Source: Thermoleophilia bacterium
GTDB lineage: Bacteria; Actinomycetota; Thermoleophilia; UBA2241
DNA length: 64,000 nucleotides
Assembly (NCBI GenBank): GCA_041393415.1
Contig: JAWKKE010000001.1
Coordinates: 744,001 to 808,000 of the forward strand
Direction: 5' to 3'
Shown here: one piece after another, positions 34,936 through 43,049 of the stretch
Position numbering within the stretch: the first letter of the stretch is position 1
Layout: every line of letters starts with the position of its first letter
Translations under genes and position numbers: made by a program
The notes under the pieces: model-generated
The model's database searches: none
Told to the model about the DNA's origin: nothing
Seen by the model: only the letters and a program-made list of their open reading frames with translations

Positions 34936-35187
34936 TCAGTGCGTCTCGTCACTCACGACGTCCATGTACGGTGCGAGCACCGCGCGAGCATCCGCAAGAG
35001 CTGCGGCCAACTCCTCGAGCTGGCGAAACTGCGGCTCCAGGTCGTCGGGCGACTCGATGAAGAGCTCGAAGCTGCCGGAGGGTCCAGCGATGGTGGCGCG
35101 CAGGCTGCCGTCTTCGGCGTCAAGAACGGTGGTCTGGGCGTAGTCGCCGTGACGGGTGTGGCTGAGCGTCTCGTAGCTGGTCGGCAT
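34936..35187 (-). CDS. Small hypothetical protein
   Basis: 83 residues. The ATG at 35187 follows GGAGGCGAG. A beta-rich N-terminal half (YAQTTVLDAEDGSLRATIAG, GSFELFIESPDDLEP) is followed by a helix (FRQLEELAAALADARAVLA). The acidic, antitoxin- or antirestriction-sized protein has no motif that I recognise. It lies upstream of the NYN gene on the same strand, with a terminator-like hairpin between them. Confidence 0.55.
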   Translation of the reverse strand: MPTSYETLSHTRHGDYAQTTVLDAEDGSLRATIAGPSGSFELFIESPDDLEPQFRQLEELAAALADARAVLAPYMDVVSDETH

Positions 35188-35328
35188 CGTGCTCGCCTCC
35201 GTTCATCGCTTGGGAACGGACACGGTAGCTCTGCGGGCGCGACACAGCAAGGGCGGCAAGCGTTGGCCAAGCGGCACAGGTTGGCCGAACCTCGGGGGGC
35301 AGAGAAAGGGCTGCACAGGGCGAGCTCG

Positions 35329-35344
35329 CCGACGCAGTGCCGAC
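35329..35344 (+). promoter_or_regulatory. CCGAC-N6-CCGAC spacer motif, copy 4
   Basis: CCGACgcagtgCCGAC, preceded by ctgcacagggcgagctcg; copy 5 has a similar lead (ctgcacacggcgccctcg). Lies between the small gene at 35187 and the membrane-protein operon. Confidence 0.5.
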
Positions 35345-35402
35345 AGAACTGAACGACGAGCACAGCACCGGAGCGCAGATGCCTCGCGCATTCGTGTGGA
35401 GA

Positions 35403-36275
35403 TCAGTCTCGTCGAGCAATTGCCTCCGCCACCGCCTGGGGCTCCACGCCGTTCTCCAGCGCCTCCGTGAGCCTCGAGAGGAACTCGACCGGCTCCACCT
35501 GTCCACTGAGAATCAAGTATCGAGCACTCTCGAAACCGGCTATGAAGTCCGCTGGCGGCACTGCACTCTCTTTGATCGATCCATATAGGGAGTCGGTGAG
35601 TTTCGTCAGGGAATCCGGCGATCGGGCGGCAAAGACTCTGACCGCATCGGCCACGAGCACAGCGACCTTCATGTGCCCAATCTGCGTAATTACCGTGAGC
35701 ATCACAACAGCCTTGAGTGCATCGAGCATGACATCCGCCGGCAACTGCCTGAACGCGAAGAGGCGAAGAACTTCCGCACGCTCAATTGGACCCAAACCCT
35801 CAATGGACCGGTCTGCACCGATGCGCCGGAGCTCTTCCTCCGCGTCCTCGGCCGTGCGTGCATGGTTCGACATTGCGACCGCGGCCTGTCCGTAGATGCT
35901 TTCTGAGCGAGCCGCAAGCTTGATGCTAGCGATCAGGATGACCACGAAGAAGAAGCCAGACCACGTGACCATGAACGCAATGAATGCGCCTGATGTCCAG
36001 TCGACCGAGAAGGCGGCAAGAACGCCGGCCACGAGAGCTAGTGCAGCCTCGCCGAATCTGCCCGTTGTCGCGAACATGATGATGGCGACAAGGAACACCA
36101 CGAGTAGAACAACGCCGACCATGAACGCGGCTGAGGTCAACGCGAGCATGACGACGCAAGTGACGACCCCAGCAAGCGTGATGACCAGAAGAGGGGCAAG
36201 TCTATGGGCGGCTTGAAGAGCCCCAACCATCGTCGCCCAAGTATGACTGAATGTACTCTGTTGACGCCTACTCAC
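35403..36275 (-). CDS. Membrane protein with cytosolic C-terminal domain
   Basis: 290 residues from the GTG at 36275, which overlaps the stop of the 72-residue gene upstream (GTGA). Three to four helices lie in residues 25-120 (LAPLLVITLAGVVTCVVMLA, FMVGVVLLVVFLVAIIMFAT, LALVAGVLAAFSVDW, FIAFMVTWSGFFFVVILIAS). The remaining 170 residues are cytosolic and helical, with no catalytic motif. The pairing of a small soluble protein with a membrane protein in an island invites comparison with membrane-effector defence modules, but nothing in the sequence proves it. Confidence 0.6.
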   Translation of the reverse strand: MSRRQQSTFSHTWATMVGALQAAHRLAPLLVITLAGVVTCVVMLALTSAAFMVGVVLLVVFLVAIIMFATTGRFGEAALALVAGVLAAFSVDWTSGAFIAFMVTWSGFFFVVILIASIKLAARSESIYGQAAVAMSNHARTAEDAEEELRRIGADRSIEGLGPIERAEVLRLFAFRQLPADVMLDALKAVVMLTVITQIGHMKVAVLVADAVRVFAARSPDSLTKLTDSLYGSIKESAVPPADFIAGFESARYLILSGQVEPVEFLSRLTEALENGVEPQAVAEAIARRD

Positions 36276-36490
36276 ACGGACTCGCTCGGTTCACCGGACA
36301 CGACGCGCAGCAGATCCGGCAGCTGCTTACGCTCAATCTCTCGCAGCGACACAATAAGCAACTCGTCGGCTTCGCGTTCAGGAAGCATAGCGAGCAGCGT
36401 TGTGCCTATCGTCCCGAAATCGACGCCGTACTGAACTTGCGTGGTACCGGCACACACGCCCACGTTCTTGCCAAAGATCGCCATCGTCAT
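36272..36490 (-). CDS. Small hypothetical protein, translationally coupled to the membrane protein
   Basis: 72 residues from the ATG at 36490 (a further ATG at 36484 is possible). The N-terminus is MTMAIFGKNVGVCAGTTQVQ, then a hydrophobic turn (DFGTIGTTLLAMLP) and a charged helix (EREADELLIVSLREIERKQL). Its TGA overlaps the GTG of the next gene, indicating coupling. Unknown function. Confidence 0.5.
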   Translation of the reverse strand: MTMAIFGKNVGVCAGTTQVQYGVDFGTIGTTLLAMLPEREADELLIVSLREIERKQLPDLLRVVSGEPSESV

Positions 36491-36652
36491 CACACGATCG
36501 CTGACACCGTACGCGATACACCGAGGGTTATCATTCTCGCCTCAGCAAGATGATGGTAGTCCATCGCCGTCGCCGACACTAAGACGGCCGTCGATCGCCC
36601 CAGGTCCCCCACACCCCTGCGGCGCCAGAAGTGCCTGCACACGGCGCCCTCG

Positions 36653-36668
36653 CCGACGCGGCGCCGAC
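36653..36668 (+). promoter_or_regulatory. CCGAC-N6-CCGAC spacer motif, copy 5
   Basis: CCGACgcggcgCCGAC. The same 284 bp spacer (36494-36777) also has TTAGTTCG near 36684 facing CGAACTAA near 36765 and a second cgaacta directly after, an operator-like arrangement. No gene in the spacer. Confidence 0.5.
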
Positions 36669-36777
36669 GGAAGCGACGGCTCGTTTAGTTCGTATTTCAC
36701 GTCGCTCGCACCCGATCTTGAGCCGTTCTCGAGCCTGAGAGGGCCTCTAGACGCCTCCGAAAACGAACTAAGGCGAA

Positions 36778-37071
36778 CTAAGACGGCGCTATCTCGTCGT
36801 TCGTGCACGTCGTCGCGCACTCAGCGTCGAGCTCGGCCAGGTACTGGCGCATGCGCTCGTCGCCGTAGGTGGTGATCCAGCGTTCCCAAAGGAGATCGTC
36901 ACCGGGCTCCCAGGTGGCTGAGCCGGCCGCTCGGAAGTAGCACCGCAGCTCGGCGCCGGCGGCCGCCCAGCGCTGCAGAAAGTCGAGCGTCTCGCGCAGC
37001 CTCGCCAGGCGCTCGCGCAGCTCCGCAGGACAAACGGGGGAGTGCAACTGGGGCAGGAGCTCGCGCCTCAC
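36778..37071 (-). CDS. Small hypothetical protein downstream of terS-like gene
   Basis: 97 residues from a GTG (37071) overlapping the stop of the preceding gene by four bases. Helical and Arg/Glu/Leu-rich (PAELRERLARLRETLDFLQR, then LLWERWITTYGDERMRQYLA), rather acidic at the end. Not recognised. Position suggests a packaging or replication accessory of the element core. Confidence 0.5.
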   Translation of the reverse strand: MRRELLPQLHSPVCPAELRERLARLRETLDFLQRWAAAGAELRCYFRAAGSATWEPGDDLLWERWITTYGDERMRQYLAELDAECATTCTNDEIAPS

Positions 37072-37478
37072 GAGCGCCCCTCGATGTCGCCGAGATCACC
37101 TTCAAGGCGCGCGATCTCGGCTTCCACGGCCTCGAAGGTGAAGGGCCGCTCTGGCTGGCGCGTCGCGAGGCCAAGCAAGATGACGAGCCTGTCGAGCGTG
37201 CCCCGAGCACCGCGCAGATCGTTGCTTGCGAGCTGGCGACGGTGGATGAGTTCGTAGCCGGTGACGGCAAGCGCGAATTCGGTCGCTTGATCGACACCGG
37301 CCTCGCGACGCAGGCGGGCCAGCGCGTCGAGGACGTAGCCCTGTGCGGCGCGTTCGCCAACGCCCCACTTGTTCATGGCGTACTGGACCACAGAGCGTCG
37401 CGGGGCACGCGCGGCGAGAAGCTCGCCGAGCTCGACGAGACGCTGTTCGTACTCAGCCTTACTGGCGCGCTTGGACAC
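37068..37478 (-). CDS. Small-terminase-like protein
   Basis: 136 residues from the GTG at 37478, inside the 3' end of the methylase gene (20 bp overlap). The N-terminal domain MSKRASKAEYEQRLVELGEL, RRSVVQYAMNKWGVGERAAQ, YVLDALARL looks like the helix-turn-helix DNA-binding domain of phage TerS proteins, followed by a helical oligomerisation region. TerS selects DNA for packaging. In a phage satellite such a gene redirects helper capsids; no large terminase is present here, as expected for a satellite. Assignment is by pattern, not by search. Confidence 0.5.
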   Translation of the reverse strand: MSKRASKAEYEQRLVELGELLAARAPRRSVVQYAMNKWGVGERAAQGYVLDALARLRREAGVDQATEFALAVTGYELIHRRQLASNDLRGARGTLDRLVILLGLATRQPERPFTFEAVEAEIARLEGDLGDIEGRS

Positions 37479-38733
37479 GCTCGGCTACCTTGCCGGTGAA
37501 GTTCTGCCAGCGCTCGACGGCGACCTCGACGAACTGCGGGCTCTGCTCGATCGCGTAGCAGACTCTGCCGGTGGATTCGGCGGCGATCAGTGCCGTGCCG
37601 GAACCACTGAAGGGCTCGTAGATGAGATCGCCCGGCAGCGTGTGGTAGGTGATTGGGCGACGTATGAGCTCAACCGGCTTCTGCGTCGGATGGATGCCGC
37701 CGGCGCCGTCTTCGATCGCGGAGGCAACTTCCCACACCGCCGTCGCGTTGGCCGGCGGGCGCGTACCTGATCGTGGACGATCACCCTGCTTCCAGCCGTA
37801 CATGAAAGGCTCGAAGTCGTACATGTAGTCGCAGCGGGTGAGCACCGGGCGGCTCTTCTTCCAGATGATGATTTGGTGCGGCAATAGACCGACGCTGCGC
37901 CAGGCCTCGAGGACGATGTCGACCTTCATCATGCCGAAAAACTGGTAGAGGAAGGGCTCGTCGGTCAGTGCGTGCTCAATCGCGGTCCTAAGGAAGTCGG
38001 CGTAAAAGGTGACGGCGCTTTCGTGATCGGTGTATGAGTCCCAGTGTTTCGTCTTCTCCTCGGAGGAGATGGCCTGTCCGTCTTTGCCCCAGGTCTGGGG
38101 GTGGTTGCCACCGTCGTAGTCAACGAGATACGGCGGATCGGTTGCCATGAGTGCGGCGCGCTTGCCGCCCATGACGCGTTGCACATCGTCGGGGTTCGTG
38201 CTGTCGCCACAGAGGAGACGATGCTCACCGAGGAGCCAGAGATCGCCGGCATTCGTGACCGGTTCTTCCGGTGCTTCCGGTACCTCATCCTCACCCGTGA
38301 GACCCTCCGTCGGGTTCGAGAGCAGAGCCGCCAGTTCGCGCGGGTCGAAGCCGGTGACTTCCAGGTCTACGCCGAGACCGAGGAGTTCGGAAAGCTCGAG
38401 CGGCAAGAGCTCAGCATCCCAGCTCGTCTCCATCGCCGTCCTGTTGTCGGCAATGCGGTACGCCTTGACCTGTTGCGGCGAGAGACCAGTCGCGACATGC
38501 ACCGGCACCTCGTTCATGCCGAGACGCTGCGCCGCCAACAGTCGCGTGTGACCGACAATCACGACACCGTCCTCGTCGACGACGATCGGTTGACGAAAAC
38601 CGAATTCCTGCAACGAGGCCGCCACTTTAGCGATGGCGACCTCAGGGACGGAGCGCGGGTTGCGGGCATAGGGAATCGGTCTGTCGATCGGCCACAGGGT
38701 GACCGTGAGCTCGTCTTCATCAATGGTCTTCAC
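37459..38733 (-). CDS. ParB-like / N4-N6 DNA methyltransferase fusion
   Basis: 424 residues from a GTG at 38733. Residues about 15-125 are a ParB/Srx-like nuclease-fold domain (RPIPYARNPRSVPEVAIAKV, GFRQPIVVDEDGVVIVGHTR, KAYRIADNRTAMET). The methyltransferase follows: target motif IV is TDPPYLVDYDGG (about residue 198), and the S-adenosylmethionine motif is YEPFSGSGTALIAAESTG (about 380), so motif order is IV...I (beta class). Such fusions are common on phages and modify adenine or cytosine amino groups, presumably to protect element DNA from restriction. First gene of a three-gene unit with the terS-like protein. Confidence 0.88.
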   Translation of the reverse strand: MKTIDEDELTVTLWPIDRPIPYARNPRSVPEVAIAKVAASLQEFGFRQPIVVDEDGVVIVGHTRLLAAQRLGMNEVPVHVATGLSPQQVKAYRIADNRTAMETSWDAELLPLELSELLGLGVDLEVTGFDPRELAALLSNPTEGLTGEDEVPEAPEEPVTNAGDLWLLGEHRLLCGDSTNPDDVQRVMGGKRAALMATDPPYLVDYDGGNHPQTWGKDGQAISSEEKTKHWDSYTDHESAVTFYADFLRTAIEHALTDEPFLYQFFGMMKVDIVLEAWRSVGLLPHQIIIWKKSRPVLTRCDYMYDFEPFMYGWKQGDRPRSGTRPPANATAVWEVASAIEDGAGGIHPTQKPVELIRRPITYHTLPGDLIYEPFSGSGTALIAAESTGRVCYAIEQSPQFVEVAVERWQNFTGKVAERVQARQ

Positions 38734-38762
38734 GAGCGCCTCGCTTTCCTACTTCGTGACTG

Positions 38763-38919
38763 AACTACCTGCCTCCTTAAGAGAGGGGACCAGGTAGGGA
38801 GTTGTCGTCTCGCCGGCGTTCCTCTTCTTGTGTGGTTCCAAGAGAGCGTCTGGTGAGCTCTCAAACACCAGGGCCTCGAACTACCTGCCTGGGGGTCATC
38901 CTTAAGAGGTAGGTAGTTG
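38763..38919. repeat. AACTACCTGCC repeat cluster at the helicase 3' end
   Basis: gaactacctgcct occurs at 38763 and again at 38878, and cttaagaggtaggtagtt (38901-38918) is the near-perfect inverse of aactacctgcctccttaag (38764-38782). The third unit overlaps the last codons of the helicase gene. Could be a replication-initiator or regulator binding site. Confidence 0.5.
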
Positions 38920-40395
38920 CGTGGCATCGCCACGCCTCCAGTAGCCGTAGGCGCGGCTCGAAGCCGAGCCGGCACCCTTGGCGCGCTCACAGGGTCGCTC
39001 GGGATCGTTCTCGTCGCAGAGCTCACGCAGCACGTCTTGTGCCTTGGGCTTGCCGATGCCGTTCGCCTGACAATGCTCGATGATCGTCGCCTCTGTGATG
39101 GCTTCCTCCTTGGTGGCGGGAAGCAGACCGAGGAGCATTTCGCGCAGATCGCGCTCCTTCACCGCACCGACCGATCCGACAGATCGATAGCGGCCCGCAT
39201 CGTCCATCTCGATCACCCAGTCCGGCGGTTCTGCGGCAAAGACGCGGCCGGTGACGGAGAGCTGGCGGCGACGCGGATGTGCATCGCCCTTCAGGTGCAG
39301 GAGCACGTCAAAGCCGCCGGCCAGCGCCGAACTGCCGCGTCCTGCCTCGCTGATCGAGCCACCGCCTTTGCGGGCGTGACGCAGAACGAGCACCGCAAGG
39401 CCGCAGCCCGTCAGTCGCTCGATCACCCGTAGCGTCGCCAGCGCCACGCCGGCGTCGTTCTCCTCGTCGCCCTCGATGCCGGCCCAGAGGGAGAGGTTGT
39501 CGACGACGACGAGGTTGAGTCCGCGTTCTCTCGCGCAGCGCTCAACCACCTTGCCAATCTCCGGCCAGCTGAGAGCGAGCGCGTCGCGGTGGAAGAGCGT
39601 GCAGAAGCGCTCCTCACCGAGCAGGCCGGCGCGAGCGACTTGGGGCACGAACGAGTGCGGCGACTGCTCGCTGAGGTAGAGGACGCCGCTCTTTCTGGTT
39701 GTTCTTCCGCACCACGGCTCGCCGTTGATCACGTCGCGCGCGATCGCCAGCGCCATGGTGGTCTTGCCCCGTTTGACCTCAGCCACGAGGTCCGTGCTGC
39801 AGCCGACGTAGAGCAGACCTTCGCAGAGCGCGACGGGTGTCTCAAGTTGCAGACCGGCGAGTGCAGCGCCGTCGTAGAGGGAGACGCCCACATGGTCGGC
39901 AATGTCGGTCTCGAGGAGGTCGCTGGACTCGGCCAGCAGACCCTGCAACTGCGTTCGGCTGTCGGCATCGAGGCGTCCTTGGGCAGACATGCCGATCTTC
40001 TCCAACGCGGCCCGCAGGTGCCGCTCACGCGCAAGTTCTTTGACGCGCGCGATGTAGCTGCGCACATGCGTCGCCGCCGGCGTCGTCTCGGCCAACACGC
40101 AGAGGTAGTCGCGCCCCGGAATGAGGTTGATGGCGCCGCTGCGCTCAAGCTCGGCCGCCACCGTGAGATGATCGACGTCCTCACCACGAGCGACGAGACG
40201 GCAGACGCCCGTATGGATCGCGCGGTGCGCCGCAGAGGCAAAGGCCGCTGTCTCGACCTCCTCGGCAACCACACGAGCCGCCACATCGTTCACAAGAGCG
40301 GCGCCCAAGCAGGCTTCCTCGACGCGCCGTTCGGGAAGAACGTCCGCTCGTGACGCCGCTTCCTTCGCCGTCACCGTTGCCGCGCCGCTGTTCAT
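38902..40395 (-). CDS. DnaB-N / RepA-like AAA ATPase (replicative helicase)
   Basis: 497 residues. The N-terminus is a DnaB-type helical domain (RRVEEACLGAALVNDVAARV, THVRSYIARVKELARERHLR). The ATPase starts near residue 185: LLYVGCSTDLVAEVKRGKTT is the P-loop (A-E-V-K-R-G-K-T, without the usual first Gly, as in RepA/AAA_25 proteins). Walker B is LNLVVVDNLSLWAG, followed by a sensor region (LRHARKGGGSISEAGRGSSA). The last 100 residues look like a winged helix. It should unwind DNA at the element origin. It starts one base after the stop of the HTH gene, so both are co-expressed. Confidence 0.8.
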   Translation of the reverse strand: MNSGAATVTAKEAASRADVLPERRVEEACLGAALVNDVAARVVAEEVETAAFASAAHRAIHTGVCRLVARGEDVDHLTVAAELERSGAINLIPGRDYLCVLAETTPAATHVRSYIARVKELARERHLRAALEKIGMSAQGRLDADSRTQLQGLLAESSDLLETDIADHVGVSLYDGAALAGLQLETPVALCEGLLYVGCSTDLVAEVKRGKTTMALAIARDVINGEPWCGRTTRKSGVLYLSEQSPHSFVPQVARAGLLGEERFCTLFHRDALALSWPEIGKVVERCARERGLNLVVVDNLSLWAGIEGDEENDAGVALATLRVIERLTGCGLAVLVLRHARKGGGSISEAGRGSSALAGGFDVLLHLKGDAHPRRRQLSVTGRVFAAEPPDWVIEMDDAGRYRSVGSVGAVKERDLREMLLGLLPATKEEAITEATIIEHCQANGIGKPKAQDVLRELCDENDPERPCERAKGAGSASSRAYGYWRRGDATQLPTS

Positions 40396-40396
40396 C

Positions 40397-40645
40397 TCAC
40401 TCGTCGTCCTCGACGCCCAACATGGCGATCAGCTTCGCCGTCGGCACAAGGATGCGCTTGGACATCCGCAGCGTCGGCAGGCTGCCGTCCCTGGCGGCCG
40501 CGTAGGCAGTGCTCCTGCCGATGCCGAGGACGATCGCCGCCTCTTCGACGGAGCAGGTTGGGCCGCGGCGCAGGCACTCGGTTTCGACACTCCGCGAGCA
40601 CATCGCCGCGCTCGCGCTCTGCTTGATTCTTTCCTCGCTGTCCAT
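40397..40645 (-). CDS. Excisionase-like helix-turn-helix protein
   Basis: 82 residues from the ATG at 40645 (a GTG four codons upstream is possible). The MerR/Xis-type HTH is CSVEEAAIVLGIGRSTAYAA followed by ARDGSLPTLRMSKRILVPTA, the standard excisionase/HTH_17 pattern, and a short acidic tail. It may control excision or transcription of the divergent integrase unit that starts at 40757; the 111 bp between them would hold both promoters. Confidence 0.8.
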   Translation of the reverse strand: MDSEERIKQSASAAMCSRSVETECLRRGPTCSVEEAAIVLGIGRSTAYAAARDGSLPTLRMSKRILVPTAKLIAMLGVEDDE

Positions 40646-40756
40646 GCTTGCCTTCACCCTTCGTGCCGGTTATGATGCTGTGTGCTGGACAGAACGCCTT
40701 TCAAGCGTTACGTCCAGTGGCGTGAGCCTAGCAATACCGCATTAGAAGGTTCTTAT

Positions 40757-41776
40757 ATGGCACACGAGGCGAGGGTGGAGAGCGAGGAGGACGTCTACCG
40801 CGAGCTCGGACGCGCCCTCGGCGGTGCTCCCGATGCGACCGTCTGGAAGCTGCTCCAGCACGGTCGCTGGCCGCAGGACGTGATCGGCGAAGAGGCCAGC
40901 TTCGCGGAGCTGCTCTCTGAGTACCGCACGCAGCTCGCAATCATTGCCGATCGTCAGGTGCAGCCGCGCTCGGCTACGAGAGAGCCACTCGTGGTTGGCG
41001 CTCCGTGGACGGAGGCCCTGGCGAAGATCATGGCCCTGCAGGCGGCCAAGGATCCCTACGTGGTCGCCTTTCGCAGCCAGGTCCTGGGGAACAGACTGCT
41101 CGCCCCCGAGGAGGTGAACCCCTGGATCAGAGAGCGCCTCGCGGCCTGCGGCTCCTACACGCGTCAGACGCGTCCCGACATGCTCGGTGCCGTCGTTGGC
41201 CCGCGAGCCAACGCCTGGGAGTCCGAGCTCGCCGTGCAGGCTTACGTAGAGGGCAGCGCGCCACCACGGACAACACAGGCCGAGTCGGAGCTCGACTTCC
41301 TCGACTGCTTAGGTGACGTCTTGATCAGTTCCTACGGCTTCTACGACCCCGACTCGCTACGCCGTTTTGTCCTCAGCGGCGAGACGCCGCGGCTGGCCGC
41401 CATCCTGGCTGCCGGTCGCTACCGCGAGGGCTTCCCGCAGGCTGGCGAGACGATCGTCATGCACGTCAGTCCGCGCTGTCCCCCAAAGCAGATGCTGGCC
41501 GCCTACAGTGAGCTCCGGCAGCGCGTGCTTCCTGAGCGCCAACGCGTGCGCCAGCCCGACGAGGACGACCTCGAGCTCGCGGTCTTCATCGCCGAGGTGA
41601 ACGACGGTCGCACCTGGGAGGACGCAGCCGCCGCTTGGAACGACGCCCACGAGGAAGCGCGGCGCTACCAAGAGAAGCGCTCCTTCTCTCGTGACGCACG
41701 CGGCGCCTACCAGCGGGTCGTGGGCAGTGAGATCGAGTGGCAGGGCAAGGCACAGGCCAGGCGAGGCCACAGGTGA
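40757..41776 (+). CDS. Hypothetical protein co-transcribed with integrase
   Basis: 339 residues from the ATG at 40757 (AGAAGGT upstream); an in-frame start 25 codons earlier is less likely. Soluble, mostly helical and acidic. It includes EARVESEEDVYRELGRALGG, FLDCLGDVLISSYGFYDPDS, RFVLSGETPRLAAILAAGRY and FIAEVNDGRTWEDAAAAWND. I do not recognise the family. The stop overlaps the integrase GTG by four bases, which means close coupling, so a role in element regulation or excision is more likely than cargo. Confidence 0.65.
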   Translation: MAHEARVESEEDVYRELGRALGGAPDATVWKLLQHGRWPQDVIGEEASFAELLSEYRTQLAIIADRQVQPRSATREPLVVGAPWTEALAKIMALQAAKDPYVVAFRSQVLGNRLLAPEEVNPWIRERLAACGSYTRQTRPDMLGAVVGPRANAWESELAVQAYVEGSAPPRTTQAESELDFLDCLGDVLISSYGFYDPDSLRRFVLSGETPRLAAILAAGRYREGFPQAGETIVMHVSPRCPPKQMLAAYSELRQRVLPERQRVRQPDEDDLELAVFIAEVNDGRTWEDAAAAWNDAHEEARRYQEKRSFSRDARGAYQRVVGSEIEWQGKAQARRGHR

Positions 41777-43026
41777 GAGGCTCCGTTCGTCATCGCGGCA
41801 ACGAGCGCGGCGGTTCCTGGGAGTACATCTGCGATGTCGGTCTCGCGCCCGTGCAGCGCTGCCGGGAGTGCAAGAAGAAGTACTGGGTGGAACGGCGTCC
41901 CAAGGACAGCTGCCCTTCCTGTGGCGGCGAGCTCGTCGAATCCGAAGAACGTCGTCGTCAGACCAAGGCGGGCTTTGCGACGAAGAAAGAGTGCCTGGCG
42001 GCGATGAACAAGGTCCTGGTCGCCGTCTCGGAGCACAATTACCAAGCGCCGAGCAAAGCCACCGTGCGCGAGTACCTGACCAAGGAGTGGCTACCGGCAA
42101 TCAAGTCAACGATCCGGCCCTCGACGTTCACCTCCTACACGCAGCACGTCGAGTGTCACATCTGTCCGCACCTCGGCTCGGTGAGACTGCAACAGCTCAG
42201 TGGCAGTCAAGTGAATGCGCTCTACGCGCTGCTTGCCGAACGCGGGGGCAAGAAGGGTGGACCGCTATCGGCGCGCACGATTCACCATGTGCATACCTGT
42301 CTGCACAAAGCCTGCAAGGATGCCGTCAGGTGGGGCCTCATCACCAAGAACCCGCTTGAGGCCGCCGACCCGCCACGGGTGAAGGGTGGTGGTGCCAAGG
42401 AGATGAAGACCTGGACGAAAGAGCAGCTGCGCGCTTTCTTGGCGTCCGTGACAAACGATCGTCTCTCCCCGCTCTGGCACACCATGGCGATGACCGGGAT
42501 GCGCAGAGGAGAGGCCTTGGGGCTGCGCTGGATCGACATCGACCTTGAGAACGCACGCCTCTCGGTGCGTAGGTCACTGGTGCCCACCAACCGCGAGGTC
42601 ATCGTCAGTGAACCGAAGACGGCCAAAGGCAGAAGGGTGATCGCGCTCGATGCGGCAACCGTCGAGGTGCTGAAGGCCCAGGCCGCGCGTCAACTCGAAG
42701 AGCAACACCAGTGGGGTGACGCCTGGGTCGACACCGGACTCGTGTTCACGAAGGAGAACGGCGAGGCGCTCGACCCGGAGACGATCACGCGCTGGTTCCG
42801 GGTCGCCGTCAAGAACGCGATGCTGCCGGAGATCAGGCTGCACGACCTGCGGCACACGCACGCGACGCTGGCGCTGCAGGCCGGCATCCATCCCAAGGTG
42901 GTCTCAGAGCGTCTGGGGCACGCGACGGTGTCGATCACGCTGGATACCTACTCGCACGCCATTCCGGCGATGCAGGAAGAGGCGGCAGCGATGATCGCAG
43001 CGCTCGTGCTGAACGGCGCCGCCTAG
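41773..43026 (+). CDS. int: Tyrosine recombinase (integrase) with N-terminal zinc ribbon
   Basis: 417 residues from the GTG at 41773. The N-terminal arm-binding region includes a zinc ribbon (CRECKKKYWVERRPKDSCPS, CGG), unusual but known in actinobacterial integrases. A core-binding SAM-like domain occupies about 95-190 (TVREYLTKEWLPAIKSTIRP). The catalytic domain shows Arg in TGMRRGEALGLRW, Lys in the beta hairpin (KTAKGRRVI), HxxR in HDLRHTHATL, and His/Tyr in LGHATVSITLDTYSHAI. It should recombine the tttaggaaac core within tRNA-Arg(CCT). The only intact integrase in the island; a 3' fragment of a relative is at 20285. Confidence 0.95.
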   Translation: MRGSVRHRGNERGGSWEYICDVGLAPVQRCRECKKKYWVERRPKDSCPSCGGELVESEERRRQTKAGFATKKECLAAMNKVLVAVSEHNYQAPSKATVREYLTKEWLPAIKSTIRPSTFTSYTQHVECHICPHLGSVRLQQLSGSQVNALYALLAERGGKKGGPLSARTIHHVHTCLHKACKDAVRWGLITKNPLEAADPPRVKGGGAKEMKTWTKEQLRAFLASVTNDRLSPLWHTMAMTGMRRGEALGLRWIDIDLENARLSVRRSLVPTNREVIVSEPKTAKGRRVIALDAATVEVLKAQAARQLEEQHQWGDAWVDTGLVFTKENGEALDPETITRWFRVAVKNAMLPEIRLHDLRHTHATLALQAGIHPKVVSERLGHATVSITLDTYSHAIPAMQEEAAAMIAALVLNGAA

Positions 43027-43049
43027 CCGAATCGCCAACCACGCAAAGT

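Noticed and set aside
36778..43026. Interpretation of element A as a complete prophage or conjugative element
   Set aside because: No portal, capsid, tail, large terminase, lysis, relaxase or type IV secretion genes are present.
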